From Spirodela intermedia (taxonomy: Eukaryota; Streptophyta; Magnoliopsida; Alismatales; Araceae), in assembly GCA_902729315.2 (NCBI GenBank), contig LR746267.1, positions 5,001 to 69,000 of the forward strand: a DNA stretch of 64,000 nt. The letters run 5' to 3'. The stretch's first letter is position 1, and every line of letters begins with the position of its first letter. This document shows, piece after piece, positions 1 through 9,939 of this stretch. Below the pieces are notes generated by a model. The model was not told the DNA's origin and made no database searches. It saw only the letters and a list, made by a program, of their open reading frames with translations. The translations under genes and the position numbers were made by a program.

Positions 1-2177
1 ACCGTGGACGTAGCGCCACCTGAGGTCGCTTTAGCCCAGGTCATGCCGGCCCAGCCCAGCGAGGCTGCGCTGGCTCAGGACGTACAGGCACAGGCCCAGG
101 TGACCCAGGCCAAGCCTGAACAGCCGGCTCAGGCTGCACCGGTCCACTCTCTCTTGCCCAGGCAAGGGGCAAGAGCCTGCGGCCCAAAAAGAAGATAGGA
201 CGCCGACTTTTACGTCCCCCCTCGGCCACGTCCTCTAAGCCTACCTCAAGTCAACAAATCGAACCAACTAGGATCCCAACACTAGTTGAGACCCCTATAT
301 TGACCCCAAACACATCCATTGGGCACACTATTACACCTAGTGGGCTAGACTCTACTGTGCCCCATAGGCCAAACCCGACTATACCCACTAGACACCTATC
401 ATGGGCGCAACGAGTGTCTAACCCCTTTGTCCCCTCCACAGAGACTGTCACACCACAGGAACCGCTACGTCATGTACTATTCCCAATCTATGATACCACT
501 GTCCCAGTGCGAAGCTATAGCGATGATGATGGGAGGAGGACAATAGCTTTTACTTATGAGGAGGTCTCCCAGATGGCAGCCGCATTCCAATATACCTTAG
601 TTGGTCGTTTCACTACGAAACGACCAACCATAGGTGACATAGAGAAGATTTACATGGCACCTGGAAATTTTCAGGGCCGAGTCTCCATCGGAGCTCGAGA
701 CTATCGTAGCATATACATCCGCTTTGAGCTAGAAGCGGATTATCGCCGAGCATGGAGCCGACCCACTTGGAGAATGGGAGAGTCTACCCTCCATACCCAC
801 AGATGGACACCACAAAATGACATAGGGCACCAAGCACATCAGTCTCATGTGGTTCCATTATGGGTGGGCTTCCCTGGCCTACCTGCCCATTTATTTACGC
901 CAAAGGCACTTGAGTCTTTGGCAAATGCGGTGGGAACATTCATATGCCTTGATCCAGGCGTAAAAATGTTCAACCGACCCGGATATGCACGAGTTTGTAT
1001 AGAGGTGGACCTAATGGCCCCCCTCCAGAGGACTCTCGTTATACGTAGTGGAGATGATGAACTTTATCAGCCCATCATTTATGAGAGACTACCGTATTTC
1101 TGCACACATTGTGCGATCTTGGGCCACACTGTCAGCACATGCCGTCAGAAGGCATGTACACCACAGACGACTACACGAGCCTTTCTAGTACCGATCTCAT
1201 ATGACGATTACCTCGTCGAAATGAGAAAGGATGCTCAGAGTGCTCGTCATCCTCAGAGGTCGATTGCCCCTATGGCGGCTCCACCTTCCTTACCTCGGAA
1301 GGCACAGGAGAAGCCTAGCTCACTGATTGAGACACAGCATACACGGCGAAAGCCGGCAGCTGGACGCCCTTCTTCCACCTACACAGGGGGGAAGAAAGGA
1401 ACACGAGAGGCTACACCTTCCCCCTTGAGCAAGGGAAAGCAACCCCTAACCTCAAACACCTTCGAGGTCTTAGGGGCTTTAGATGAGAGAGACGTTGAGG
1501 GACCTGCACAAAGGGGAACTAGGCCTTCCAAAGGGCTAGCATCCTCCACTACGAGGGACTCACCTAGTCCAACCCCCCATACTAGATCCCCCCGGGTTAT
1601 CCGACCCCCCATACTCACCCACCCCACTCCACCCATTAGTGTCTCTCCACCACCCAGCTCCTCCCCGCCCATTCACTCGTCCCCACGTAGTAGGAGTCCT
1701 TCACCTCTTAGTCCCCACCGACCGAGGTCTACCCCTTTCTCTGAGGGTATAGGCTTGGGCTCTATCCATCCCCCTCAAATCCCCGTTGATGATCTATTAG
1801 GAGGGTCTACCCCCAGCATACTTCCTATTAGTACATCTTACGTAGCCCCCCATTCTGATTCTTATACCCTCCCCCCCTCTCCCCTATTACAACCGTCAGA
1901 TCAGTTTCCTATACTTGATCCACCACCCGCTGATTCTAGGGAGAGCCCCGATAGAGGACAGTGCTTAACGAATCGTCAAGCACCACACCCATCCTCCTCA
2001 TCTAGTGCTCATGATACTACGGGCCACACGACTAGTACCCATGAGGATGGTAGCTCTGAGACTGACATTGAGACTACCTACCTAGAGGAGGGATATCAGA
2101 CGGAGGTTAGGACCACACGACTCACTAGACGCTCACCTTACTCCACGAGATCTAGGACTCGTGGGGCCACTCACTAG
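1..2177 (+). CDS. LINE ORF1, gag-like RNA-binding protein (5' partial, probable frameshift near the N-terminus)
   Basis: The frame is open from 120 to the stop at 2177. There is no in-frame ATG before about 573, so translation probably began further left. A second open frame (4-198) encodes an Ala/Gln/Pro-rich stretch of repeated AQ motifs and ends at 196-198. It is probably the real N-terminal part, separated by a frameshift at about 150-195. The body contains a DUF4283-type domain (for example WVGFPGLPAHLF) followed by a CCHC zinc knuckle (CTHC, then H and C in CTHCAILGHTVSTC, about 1099-1141). The C-terminal third is Pro/Ser/Arg-rich and low complexity. Such proteins bind LINE RNA to form the ribonucleoprotein used in retrotransposition. 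The family role is established knowledge; activity of this copy is unknown. Confidence 0.8.
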
Positions 2178-2180
2178 ATC

Positions 2181-5057
2181 ATGATACCTAGCATCATATG
2201 GAATTGTCGAGGTATAGGCAACCTCGAAACCCAATTCTATATCACTAGCCTTATCAGACAGTATCGACTAGGTATAGTAGGCCTCATTGAGCCTATGATA
2301 TCACCAGATCGTATCCAACCCTTACTTAGGAGGTTAGGTATGGATCATTTTCACTCCAACCCCACGAATCATATTTGGATCTTTTGGACTAGACCATACT
2401 CTATGGAGTTGCTAGTCGAGGGACCCCAGCATATCACTATGACGGCTCGAGATCTCACCCAAGAGTTCACCTTCTCGGTCATCTATGCATCACATAGATC
2501 CGAAGAAAGAGAAACTCTTTGGGCGGACCTAGTTCAATACGTGAGGGACTACCCTACACTAGTTGAGTCTCCTTGGTACCTAGCAGGTGACTTCAACTGT
2601 GTCCGTAATACTAGTGAACGTCAAGGTGGGCGAATCCCTAGGGCCCGTAATATGGAGATGTTCAATGATTGTATTTTTCGATTAGCTCTCATTGAGCCAC
2701 CTACATCAGGCGAGGCATGGACGTGGAGCAACAATCGAGGGGACGCTTTGATTTATGAGCGTATCGATCGTTGTTTCATCAACAGCATCGCCATGATGCG
2801 ACATCCCATATTAGTCACGATATTACCCCGTTATAGGTCAGATCACACCCCGATCCTCATACTCCCTAAACAGAGTATGAGCACCCACAGACCCCCCTTC
2901 AGATTTCAAACCATGTGGCTCCAACATGAAAACTTTCAGAGTTTCGTACGGAATCACTGGTACGGACAGATCTCAGATTCTCCTATGGAGAACCTTAGCT
3001 ATAGGTTAAGGAATCTCAAACTCCACCTTAAATGGTGGAACCGACATATCTACGGGAATGTCCATACCCAAGTTGATGCATTGCAAAAAGAGTTAGCAGA
3101 AGTTGAAAGACTACTGCAAGCTAGATATTCAGATGCTGCTTGGGAAAGGAGGAGTAGAGTGAGTGACCAGCTTGATGAGGTTGTGCGACGACAGGAGTTA
3201 TTCTATCTCCAGAAATCACGCATCCAGTGGTTACAAGAGGGTGATAGAAACACTCGTTTCTTTCATGCCTCGGTCGCTCATCGCTCACGTTCAGATTATA
3301 CCTCTCTTTTAGAGACATATGATCATAACCTTTCCCGCATGCAGGAGGCAGGGGTTGAGTACTTTCGTACTCTCTTAACCTCTCAGTCGATTGAGATTTC
3401 TGATGATATGCTCACTTCGATCCCGTCATTGGTCACTCACCGTGAGAACTCTCTCATAACAGCCATACCCACGGGAGAAGAGATCAAGGAAGTAGTTTTT
3501 TCTATGAGTAGACATCGTGCACCCGGGCCAGATGGTTTCCCAGTTGATTTTTACATTTCATGTTGGGATATTGTTGGCACTGATCTCATCCAGGCCATCA
3601 AGGAAATCTTTCGTCGTAAACTCTTTACACGAAGTTGGAAGGCCACCTTCCTTGCACTTATACCGAAGGTGACTACCCCAACCTCATTTAGAGACTTTCG
3701 ACCTATCAGTTTGTGTAACGTGTGTTATAAAGTTGTATCTAAGATCGTTACACGTAGATTGAGTAGTTTCCTTGATAGACTTATATCTCCAGAACAATGT
3801 GGATTTGTCAAGGGACGGTACATTCACGATAACATCATGCTAGTACATGAACTAGCACAGTCCCTTGGCCATGATTGTCGAGGCTCTAACATCATCATCA
3901 AATTAGACATGGAGAAGGCCTTTGATAGGATAGAGTGGAGTTTCCTCATTAAGGTTCTTAGACGCTTTGGGTTCACCGATGACTTCATTGACTTAGTCGA
4001 TGCATGTGTTAGGGAGAATCACTTCTCTTTATTAGTGAACGGTAGCTCCACACCATTCTTCACGGCCACGAGAGGTCTACGACAGGGCGATCCACTATCA
4101 CCCACCCTCTTCATCTTAGTTGAAGAAGTCCTCAGTCGATCCCTCACCCGAGCGATCAATCAAGGACTTATCCGACCATACTACTCGAAGAGGGGTTGCC
4201 CGATCATCTCACACTCCCTCTTTGCTGATGATGCGATACTCTTCCTCAATGGATGTGAGACATCCATTAGAGGGCTCATGAGTATTATCTCGAGGTATGA
4301 GCGAGCTACAGGTCAACTCGTAACTGCCTCGAAGAGTAGCTTCATAGTAGGCCCTTCTACCCCCATAGGGACCATACGACGCATCCAGGGCCTAACAGGG
4401 TTCTCTCGTGGACACTTACCTTTTGACTATCTAGGATGTCCTATCTTCCTCGGCCGTAGGCGCATACACTATTTTGACGCCCTAGTGGGCAAGTTGAGGA
4501 AGAAACTAGCAGGATGGAAGTTACAACTTCTATCCCCTGGAGGACGGATCCAGTTGATACGTCATGTCCTCATGAGCATGCCATTACACCTTTTGGCAGT
4601 CCATGAGGTACCAGACACCGTCTTACAGACTATTAGACGGATATGTACGTCCTTCCTTTGGGATGGACAACTTGAGGGACCTCGTCGTCAACGCCGAGTT
4701 TCTTGGGAGAAAGCATGTCGACCTACGGATGAGGGTGGCCTAGGTATTAGGCGCCCTCAAGATGTACTTAACATGCTTCAAAAGAAACTCGTTTGGAGGA
4801 TGAGGACCACACCATCGGTGCTAGGTACTTTTGTGACAGCCAAATATGGTGAGTGGGCTCGACAGCCGGCCGACATCAAAGGAGTCAAACGATGGGCAGA
4901 CTGGCAGCGACATTGGTTAGAGATGGTGCCTCTTATTCGTTGGCGAGTGGGGAGAGGCGAGATCAGTGCCTGGTACGACACTTGGCTAGATGACATACCA
5001 TTGGCCTGTTTTACCACTTTCACATCTTCTTGGCCTCACTTGACGGTAGCCCAGTGA
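2181..5057 (+). CDS. LINE ORF2, endonuclease and reverse transcriptase (3' part displaced by insertion)
   Basis: The product of 958 residues begins with an APE-type endonuclease: WNCRGIGN near residue 8, GDFNC at 136-140, and SDH at 220-222. A reverse transcriptase follows, with APGPDGFP, the LDMEKAFDRIEW block, GLRQGDPLSP, and the catalytic FADD at residues 681-684. The connector downstream (for example LGCPIFLGRRR, then SFLWDG) is typical of plant L1 elements. The frame ends at a TGA formed by the first bases of the inserted LTR (5055-5057), so the stop is created by the insertion. The zinc-binding and RNase H part lies at 12697-13911. Start chosen at the ATG directly after the ORF1 stop. 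Confidence 0.92.
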   Translation: MIPSIIWNCRGIGNLETQFYITSLIRQYRLGIVGLIEPMISPDRIQPLLRRLGMDHFHSNPTNHIWIFWTRPYSMELLVEGPQHITMTARDLTQEFTFSVIYASHRSEERETLWADLVQYVRDYPTLVESPWYLAGDFNCVRNTSERQGGRIPRARNMEMFNDCIFRLALIEPPTSGEAWTWSNNRGDALIYERIDRCFINSIAMMRHPILVTILPRYRSDHTPILILPKQSMSTHRPPFRFQTMWLQHENFQSFVRNHWYGQISDSPMENLSYRLRNLKLHLKWWNRHIYGNVHTQVDALQKELAEVERLLQARYSDAAWERRSRVSDQLDEVVRRQELFYLQKSRIQWLQEGDRNTRFFHASVAHRSRSDYTSLLETYDHNLSRMQEAGVEYFRTLLTSQSIEISDDMLTSIPSLVTHRENSLITAIPTGEEIKEVVFSMSRHRAPGPDGFPVDFYISCWDIVGTDLIQAIKEIFRRKLFTRSWKATFLALIPKVTTPTSFRDFRPISLCNVCYKVVSKIVTRRLSSFLDRLISPEQCGFVKGRYIHDNIMLVHELAQSLGHDCRGSNIIIKLDMEKAFDRIEWSFLIKVLRRFGFTDDFIDLVDACVRENHFSLLVNGSSTPFFTATRGLRQGDPLSPTLFILVEEVLSRSLTRAINQGLIRPYYSKRGCPIISHSLFADDAILFLNGCETSIRGLMSIISRYERATGQLVTASKSSFIVGPSTPIGTIRRIQGLTGFSRGHLPFDYLGCPIFLGRRRIHYFDALVGKLRKKLAGWKLQLLSPGGRIQLIRHVLMSMPLHLLAVHEVPDTVLQTIRRICTSFLWDGQLEGPRRQRRVSWEKACRPTDEGGLGIRRPQDVLNMLQKKLVWRMRTTPSVLGTFVTAKYGEWARQPADIKGVKRWADWQRHWLEMVPLIRWRVGRGEISAWYDTWLDDIPLACFTTFTSSWPHLTVAQ

Positions 5058-5154
5058 CGTGACTCAGTCGTTGTATGTTAAATCACGCAAATTTAAAATT
5101 TATAAAACTAGAAAATACGAATTTTCGGATATTTAGAAGTATTTCAAAATAAAT
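5055..5154 (-). repeat. LTR terminal fragment (100 bp)
   Basis: This stretch matches the first 100 bases of the LTR at 8164 with no difference that I can see. It begins exactly at the LTR terminus (TGACGTGACTC) and joins LINE ORF2 directly. It breaks off inside the LTR and continues into a polypurine-tract segment of opposite sense. Confidence 0.9.
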
Positions 5155-5157
5155 TAT

Positions 5158-5228
5158 CATGATTTAAGTTGGGGGGTGTGATAAGTCTTCATTATCATGA
5201 GTTAATAATCAGTAAATAATCAGTAAAT
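5158..5228 (+). other. Polypurine tract plus truncated LTR start, patchwork junction
   Basis: A polypurine tract (AAGTTGGGGGGTG) is followed at 5179 by TGATAAGTCTTC, the outer end of the LTR in plus sense. This is the reverse complement of the arrangement at 9915-9939. After about 42 bases the LTR ends in a short direct duplication (CAGTAAAT occurs at 5211 and again at 5221) and joins the integrase segment. The small duplicated patch looks like a templated-insertion scar of end joining. Confidence 0.8.
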
Positions 5229-6440
5229 GAAGCTATTCCTACTAGAACTAATGATCATAAAATCGTGATGAAATTTGTGCAGGAAAATATTTTTTCGAGA
5301 TTTGGATGTCCTAGAGTGATTATTAGTGATGGAGGAACACATTTTACAAATAAAAATTTCAGAGAACTGTTGAAAAAGAATGGAGTACACCATAGAGTAG
5401 CCACTCCATATCATCCCCAAACAAATGGGCAAGCTGAAGTAGCAAATAGGGAAATTCAGAGAATTTTGAGAAAAATAGTTAGACCAGATAGGAAAGATTG
5501 GCCCACGAAATTACAAGATGCATTATGGGCTTATAGAACAGCTTATAAAAATCCCATAGGTATGTCCCCATTTCGTCTCATTTTTGGAAAGCCATGTCAT
5601 CTTCCTGTGGAAATAGAGCATAAAGCATTATGGGCTATAAAAAATTTATGTATGGATGAAAAATCAGCTGGTGGGCATAGAATTTTTCAGTTACATGAAC
5701 TAGAGGAGTTGAGGAATGAAGCTTATGAAAATCATAGAATATATAAAGAAAAAACTAAAACTTTTCATGATAAATACATTAGCAGAAAAAAATTTGATGT
5801 TGGACAAAAAGTGTGGTTATATGATTCTAGGCTGAAATTATTCCAGGAAAATTAAAATCAAAATGGAAAGGGCCTTATGTGGTGGAAGAGACATATGATC
5901 ATGGGGCTGTAATGATTAAAGATCCTAAAAGTGATCATAACTTTAAGGTAAATGGACAGCGGCTTAAACATTACATAGAACATGAACGCCTTGCAGAAAA
6001 AGAAATTTTATTATTAAAAGAAATTCAAGAGTAAGATCAAGGAGTCCAGCTGGAGACATTAAATTCAGCGCTGCATGGGAGGCAACCCATGGTTTTTATT
6101 TCATTTTGTTTGATTTTTTTTAAGCTCTGTTTTTCTTAGAATTTCGCAGTACTTGTTTCTGTATTTGTTTTTCTGTCGAAAAAGTGCAGGAGGAGTGTAA
6201 GATGAAGTGGAAAATTAAAAACGAGGTTGAGGTGATGTCTTTCTGAGCTTCATCATTTATGAAAATATTTTTAATGCTTAACTTTGCAGATATGCATGCT
6301 TCACTTGAAAATTATATTTTCTGTATATTCTGTTTCGAGTTTTCTGTGTCATTGAGGACAATGTCATTTTTAAGTTGGGGGGTGAAGTATTCATTATTAA
6401 TTTATGCTGTAGGACGATTAAGAATATGTGTTTGCATTTT
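5225..6440 (+). repeat. Left arm of a 1.2 kb inverted repeat (integrase and 3' region)
   Basis: This arm pairs with 11126-12340 in reverse complement. The arms are nearly identical: I see a one-base deletion inside the integrase frame, a few changes in a T-rich run near 6170, and one change in the G-run near 6377. The spacer is 4.7 kb. Such high identity means the rearrangement is recent or that the arms are being homogenised. Confidence 0.9.
5265..6035 (+). pseudogene. Ty3/gypsy integrase fragment, left copy, frameshifted
   Basis: The frame from 5265 reads as the C-terminal part of an integrase core: ISDGGTHF carries the second catalytic Asp, and [10 protein letters not shown] carries the Glu. 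The region containing the first catalytic Asp and the zinc-binding HHCC module is absent. Compared with the right copy, one C is missing in the run near 5843 (TTCC against TTCCC). This shifts the frame and stops it at 5855; the homologous sequence then continues to about 6035 in another frame. Downstream is the GGGAGGCAACCCA motif often seen after the integrase in plant Ty3/gypsy elements. Confidence 0.85.
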
Positions 6441-7947
6441 TTTTTTCTTCTAATGTTTGGGGATAAGGATCAGGTAAGATCTTACCACTCCTTAATGCAT
6501 TCACTGTCCTAACATTTTCATTTCGTGGGTTTTTTCCTAGATTCATGCTACTAGACTCCCCATGCTGAAATCCTATTGTTGGGCGGTTCCCTGGATTTTC
6601 TATGGGCTGACTAGGTAGCTGTCCCTCTTCTCTCTTATTCCCAAGGGCCTCTATAATTTGTTTCTGGTGCAGCATCATTTGGTTCATAGTTTGTTGCATC
6701 ATTTGGCTCATTTGCTGCATCATTTCCATAGCATCAGGTTGGATTTGAGAGGACTGATTTTTCTGAAATCTGTTTTCTTGTTTTGGACGAAATTCAGAGT
6801 TTGAATTGGGTCTAAGTGCTTCTGGATTTTGAATATTATTTGGGTCTCTCCATGAAAAACTATTCCTCCAATTAGGATTATAAGAATTTGAAAAAGGTTC
6901 CCTGTTTCTATTAAAACCGTGAGCTACTTGCACTTGTTCTTGCATAGGGTGAAATGATTGATCTAAATTATAACATTGAAATTCAGAATAATCGTTTTCA
7001 CCATACATAGGACATGTACTATTCGAATTAAGTTGAGGGTTAAAAGGCTTTCTAATATTGTCAATAAGTAAATCAATTTTTTCTAATCTTTGATTAATCT
7101 GATTAACCTCATTTCTAAGTTTAGAATCATCATCATGATGCAATTCATAAATTCTTCTCTTCTTATCCCTGTCATATAATTCAAAAGAGGCTTGATCTCT
7201 AGAATTTTCACTTAAATTCTCATAAAGACTGTAAATCTCATCAGGAGTTTTCTCCATAAAAGCTCCTCCACATATAGAATCAACCATATTTCTATGTTGT
7301 TCTAATAATCCATCATAAAAAATTCTATTGAGCTGCCACTTGGGTATAGCATGATGAGGACACTTTCTAAGTAAATCCTTGAATTTTTCCCATGTCTCAT
7401 GCAAAGTTTCTCCTGGTCTTTGAGAAAAACTCCATATATGTTTTCTCATATTTTGAGTTTTTCCTAAGGGATAAAATTTTCGAAGAAAGGCCTGTTCTAT
7501 ATCTTTCCAGCTAGTTAATTCTCTATCTAATGTGGATAGCCAATGACTAGCTTTGTCCCTAAGTGTATGAGGGAATAATTTCATCTTAATAATTTCCGGT
7601 GTAACTTGAGGGAGATTAACTAAATCACAGACCATATGAAATTTTTCTAAGTGCTGATGAGGTTCCTCTAAAGGCAATCCATGAAAATTAGGGAGCATTT
7701 GAAAAATTCCTGGATTTATTTCGAATTTAACAGTGGGTGCTAATGGGACTCTAATGTTAGATGCTCTTTGAAATGAATCAGGGATATAATGATTTTTCAT
7801 GGCCATAGGATTGTTCTCAGTTTGACCTGTACTTCCTTCAGGATCCATCAAAATTAATTTTTCTTTCGGATTTTTATTTTTGAATGAAATAATGAAAGGA
7901 TTTTCTAGCCTTGGATGCAAGGATCTTCTACCATGCATAAAAATCAA
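6418..7947 (-). CDS. Athila-like gag protein, C-terminus replaced at a rearrangement junction
   Basis: The 509-residue frame carries a retrotransposon gag domain with the usual sequence of blocks: HLEKFHMVCDL, LRDKASHWL, FLRKFYPLGKT, RPGETLHETWEKFKDLL and CPHHAIPKW. These resemble Athila-lineage gag proteins. A Met/Gln-rich segment (MMQQMSQMMQQTMNQMML) and a run of basic/Gly residues follow. The last residues after about 6441 come from the inverted integrase arm, so the protein is truncated and ends in a few unrelated residues. The PBS and LTR lie just upstream on the same strand. Several ATGs are possible; the one before DPEGSTGQTE, near 7850, is an alternative start. Confidence 0.85.
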   Translation of the reverse strand: MIFMHGRRSLHPRLENPFIISFKNKNPKEKLILMDPEGSTGQTENNPMAMKNHYIPDSFQRASNIRVPLAPTVKFEINPGIFQMLPNFHGLPLEEPHQHLEKFHMVCDLVNLPQVTPEIIKMKLFPHTLRDKASHWLSTLDRELTSWKDIEQAFLRKFYPLGKTQNMRKHIWSFSQRPGETLHETWEKFKDLLRKCPHHAIPKWQLNRIFYDGLLEQHRNMVDSICGGAFMEKTPDEIYSLYENLSENSRDQASFELYDRDKKRRIYELHHDDDSKLRNEVNQINQRLEKIDLLIDNIRKPFNPQLNSNSTCPMYGENDYSEFQCYNLDQSFHPMQEQVQVAHGFNRNREPFSNSYNPNWRNSFSWRDPNNIQNPEALRPNSNSEFRPKQENRFQKNQSSQIQPDAMEMMQQMSQMMQQTMNQMMLHQKQIIEALGNKREEGQLPSQPIENPGNRPTIGFQHGESSSMNLGKNPRNENVRTVNALRSGKILPDPYPQTLEEKKNANTYS

Positions 7948-8070
7948 TAAATTCGAGAGAAAAAGTTAGTAACTGTTACCCTCCTTCAGGATGCTCCAGT
8001 CCTTGCCGTGCTTCTTTTCGTTCCCTTTTTCTAATAAAAATCAGCAAAAAGAAAATAAAACAAGAGTAAA

Positions 8071-8092
8071 GTTTTTTTTTTTTTTTTTTTTT
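8071..8092. repeat. Poly(T) tract
   Basis: A run of about 22 T lies between the gag start and the PBS. On the element's sense strand this is an A-rich leader tract. Confidence 0.7.
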
Positions 8093-8140
8093 GTGTACTC
8101 TAAGAGAAAAACAGAAAAATACTAAATATTATGCAATACA

Positions 8141-8158
8141 TCCCCGGCAACGGCGCCA
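8141..8158 (-). other. Primer binding site, tRNA-Asp type
   Basis: On the minus strand the bases are TGGCGCCGTTGCCGGGGA, directly downstream of the LTR end. From knowledge of plant elements this is complementary to the 3' end of tRNA-Asp, a primer common in Athila/Tat-type Ty3/gypsy elements. It fixes the orientation of the element as minus. Confidence 0.88.
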
Positions 8159-8658
8159 AAATTTGACGTGACTCAGTCGTTGTATGTTAAATCACGCAAA
8201 TTTAAAATTTATAAAACTAGAAAATACGAATTTTCGGATATTTAGAAGTATTTCAAAATAAATATATCAATTATAATTCAATAAAAATCCCAAAAATAGT
8301 GGTAATTTTCCAGGTCGATCACAGGGATGTAATATAATATCTGGTAATTATTCAGAATTTTTCTCAATGAGTACGATTTTCTTACGAATTTTATACTAGG
8401 AAATAAAAAGGAAATATATTTAAAATTCACAAAAAGAAAAGGAAATAAGGGTGCGGACGTCAGGATGACGTCAGCGCCCGGCGAACGCGAATCAGGCGGA
8501 AACAGAGTTCCGCCCGGCGATTCTTACGTAGGCGATTACAGACGACTCAATTAATCAAATTAAGATCTGTAAAAGCCGGAAGAATCGTAATTGAACGAAG
8601 TATAGTTTGGTAAATAAAAATCAACAAAGTATCACTAAATGAAGCGTAAATTAAATTG

Positions 8659-8946
8659 AAAGCAGGAAAACAGAGTTCCGGCGTCGCGACGGCGATGCGT
8701 CGGCGATGCACCGGAATCCTGAGCGTTCGGGAGGATCGTCGTGCAGTGTCCACGGCCTCGAAGGCTCTCCTTGGACAAAGACGACGTGGGCAATCTCTAG
8801 ATAAAGCAGGAAAACAGAGTTCCGGCGTCGCGACGGCGACGCGTCGGCGATGCACCGGAATCCTGAGCGTTCGGGAGGGTCGTCGTGCAGTGTCCACGGC
8901 CTCGAAGGCTCTCCTTGGACAAAGACGACGTGGGCAATCTCTAGAT
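8659..8946. repeat. 144 bp tandem duplication inside the LTR
   Basis: Two copies of a 144 bp GC-rich unit (8659-8802 and 8803-8946), each starting AAAGCAGGAAAACAG and ending at CAATCTCTAGAT, differ at only a few positions. The LTR at 27632 has one copy; the LTR at 34373 has two diverged copies (about 34865-35165). Confidence 0.88.
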
Positions 8947-9418
8947 CTTCTCGCGAAGTCTAGAGACCAATGAAGTGGGTCGTCGAATCGTCTCCGGCGG
9001 CTGTCACCCGGCGGAGCGGAAAAACGGCGACTTTGCGGCTCTCCGGCGGCTGTCACCCGACGGAGAGGGGCTGGATGGAGGTGAGGCGCGTGTTAGGGAG
9101 CTTCATCCTCAGGTCCGCGCAGCAAGAGGAGGCTCTTCATCGCATCTGGTACGCTCTCAGGAGGTGGCGACTGGTCTCCCGGCGGATCGTCCTCTTCCCG
9201 ACGACGGCTTGTTCGTCGATCAATCGGAGATGATTTACTCGATGGATTGCGATCCTTTTATCGCGAATCGTTCAGAAATTTTAGTAGCAATGCTCCGCGA
9301 ATCGCGTTGACGAGATTTTCGCCGATGATCCAGCGATTCCGGTTGCTTAATCCTTCACCGGCGATCTGCAGGAAAGTCGCGATAATCAGTTAAAAATATA
9401 TGAATTTTGACACTGGGA

Positions 9419-9430
9419 GGATTCGAACCC
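9419..9430 (-). promoter_or_regulatory. tRNA-like B box (T-arm) in the LTR
   Basis: The minus strand reads GGGTTCGAATCC, which contains a perfect RNA polymerase III B-box/T-arm core. The flanks (for example GGGCGGGCGACC before it) look like the 3' half of a tRNA. Decayed LTRs keep a similar site (GGGTTTGAATCC near 28690). No A box or full cloverleaf could be built. Confidence 0.45.
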
Positions 9431-9926
9431 GCGGCGGTCGCCCGCCCGTTACAAGGTGGATTTAGTCCCACATCGGTTGTGGGCGGATTATTCGGGCGAA
9501 TATAGAGTAAAGTTAGCTTTCTAGGCAAAGTCCTCTCGCGTGTACGACCACTCCTTGCCCCACAGCCGGCTGACCACCGGTGACGTGGAAGGGGAGTGGC
9601 GCACACGTGCCCCTATCGATCCAAGCAAGCCGCTCGAGCCCCTGCTCGCGGCTACTCCCCGACTGCGCTTCCGACCCGCTTGCGGGCCCGGCTGGCCGGC
9701 GGATCCCCCATTTTGCAATATTTTTATTTTTATTTCTTGTTCTTCATTTATCTCAAAACTAAGACTGTAAAAATCGTATAAAATCACATAATTACCCAAA
9801 AATTCACGTTAATCAACTGAAAACCACTTTTCATGCTTTAACACAAATATAAGTCTATTTATCATGAGTTAAGGCTAAAACTATATTATTTACTGATTAT
9901 TAACTCATGATAATGAAGACTTATCA

Positions 9927-9939
9927 CACCCCCCAACTT
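9927..9939 (-). other. Polypurine tract (plus-strand primer site)
   Basis: CACCCCCCAACTT on the plus strand is AAGTTGGGGGGTG on the sense strand, directly next to the LTR edge. It is the expected priming site for second-strand synthesis. A similar G-run (AAGTTGGGGGGTGAAGT) occurs inside the 3' region at about 6372 and in the right arm at about 11185, and could be an internal PPT. Confidence 0.85.

Larger units (their letters stand above)
8164..9926 (-). repeat. Complete Athila-like LTR, 1763 bp
   Basis: The LTR runs from TGACGTGACTC (8164) to GACTTATCA (9926) on the plus strand; its sense strand is minus, starting TGATAAGTC. It is bounded by the PBS at the low-coordinate side and the PPT at the high-coordinate side. 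It is much more GC-rich than the rest of the element in 8450-9680. Decayed relatives of the same LTR recur at 27632-29314, 30441-33970, 34373-36227 and 38484-40105. Confidence 0.9.

Noticed and set aside
9415-9460. Complete tRNA gene on the minus strand
   Set aside because: Only a T-arm core is convincing; no acceptor stem or anticodon arm can be formed.
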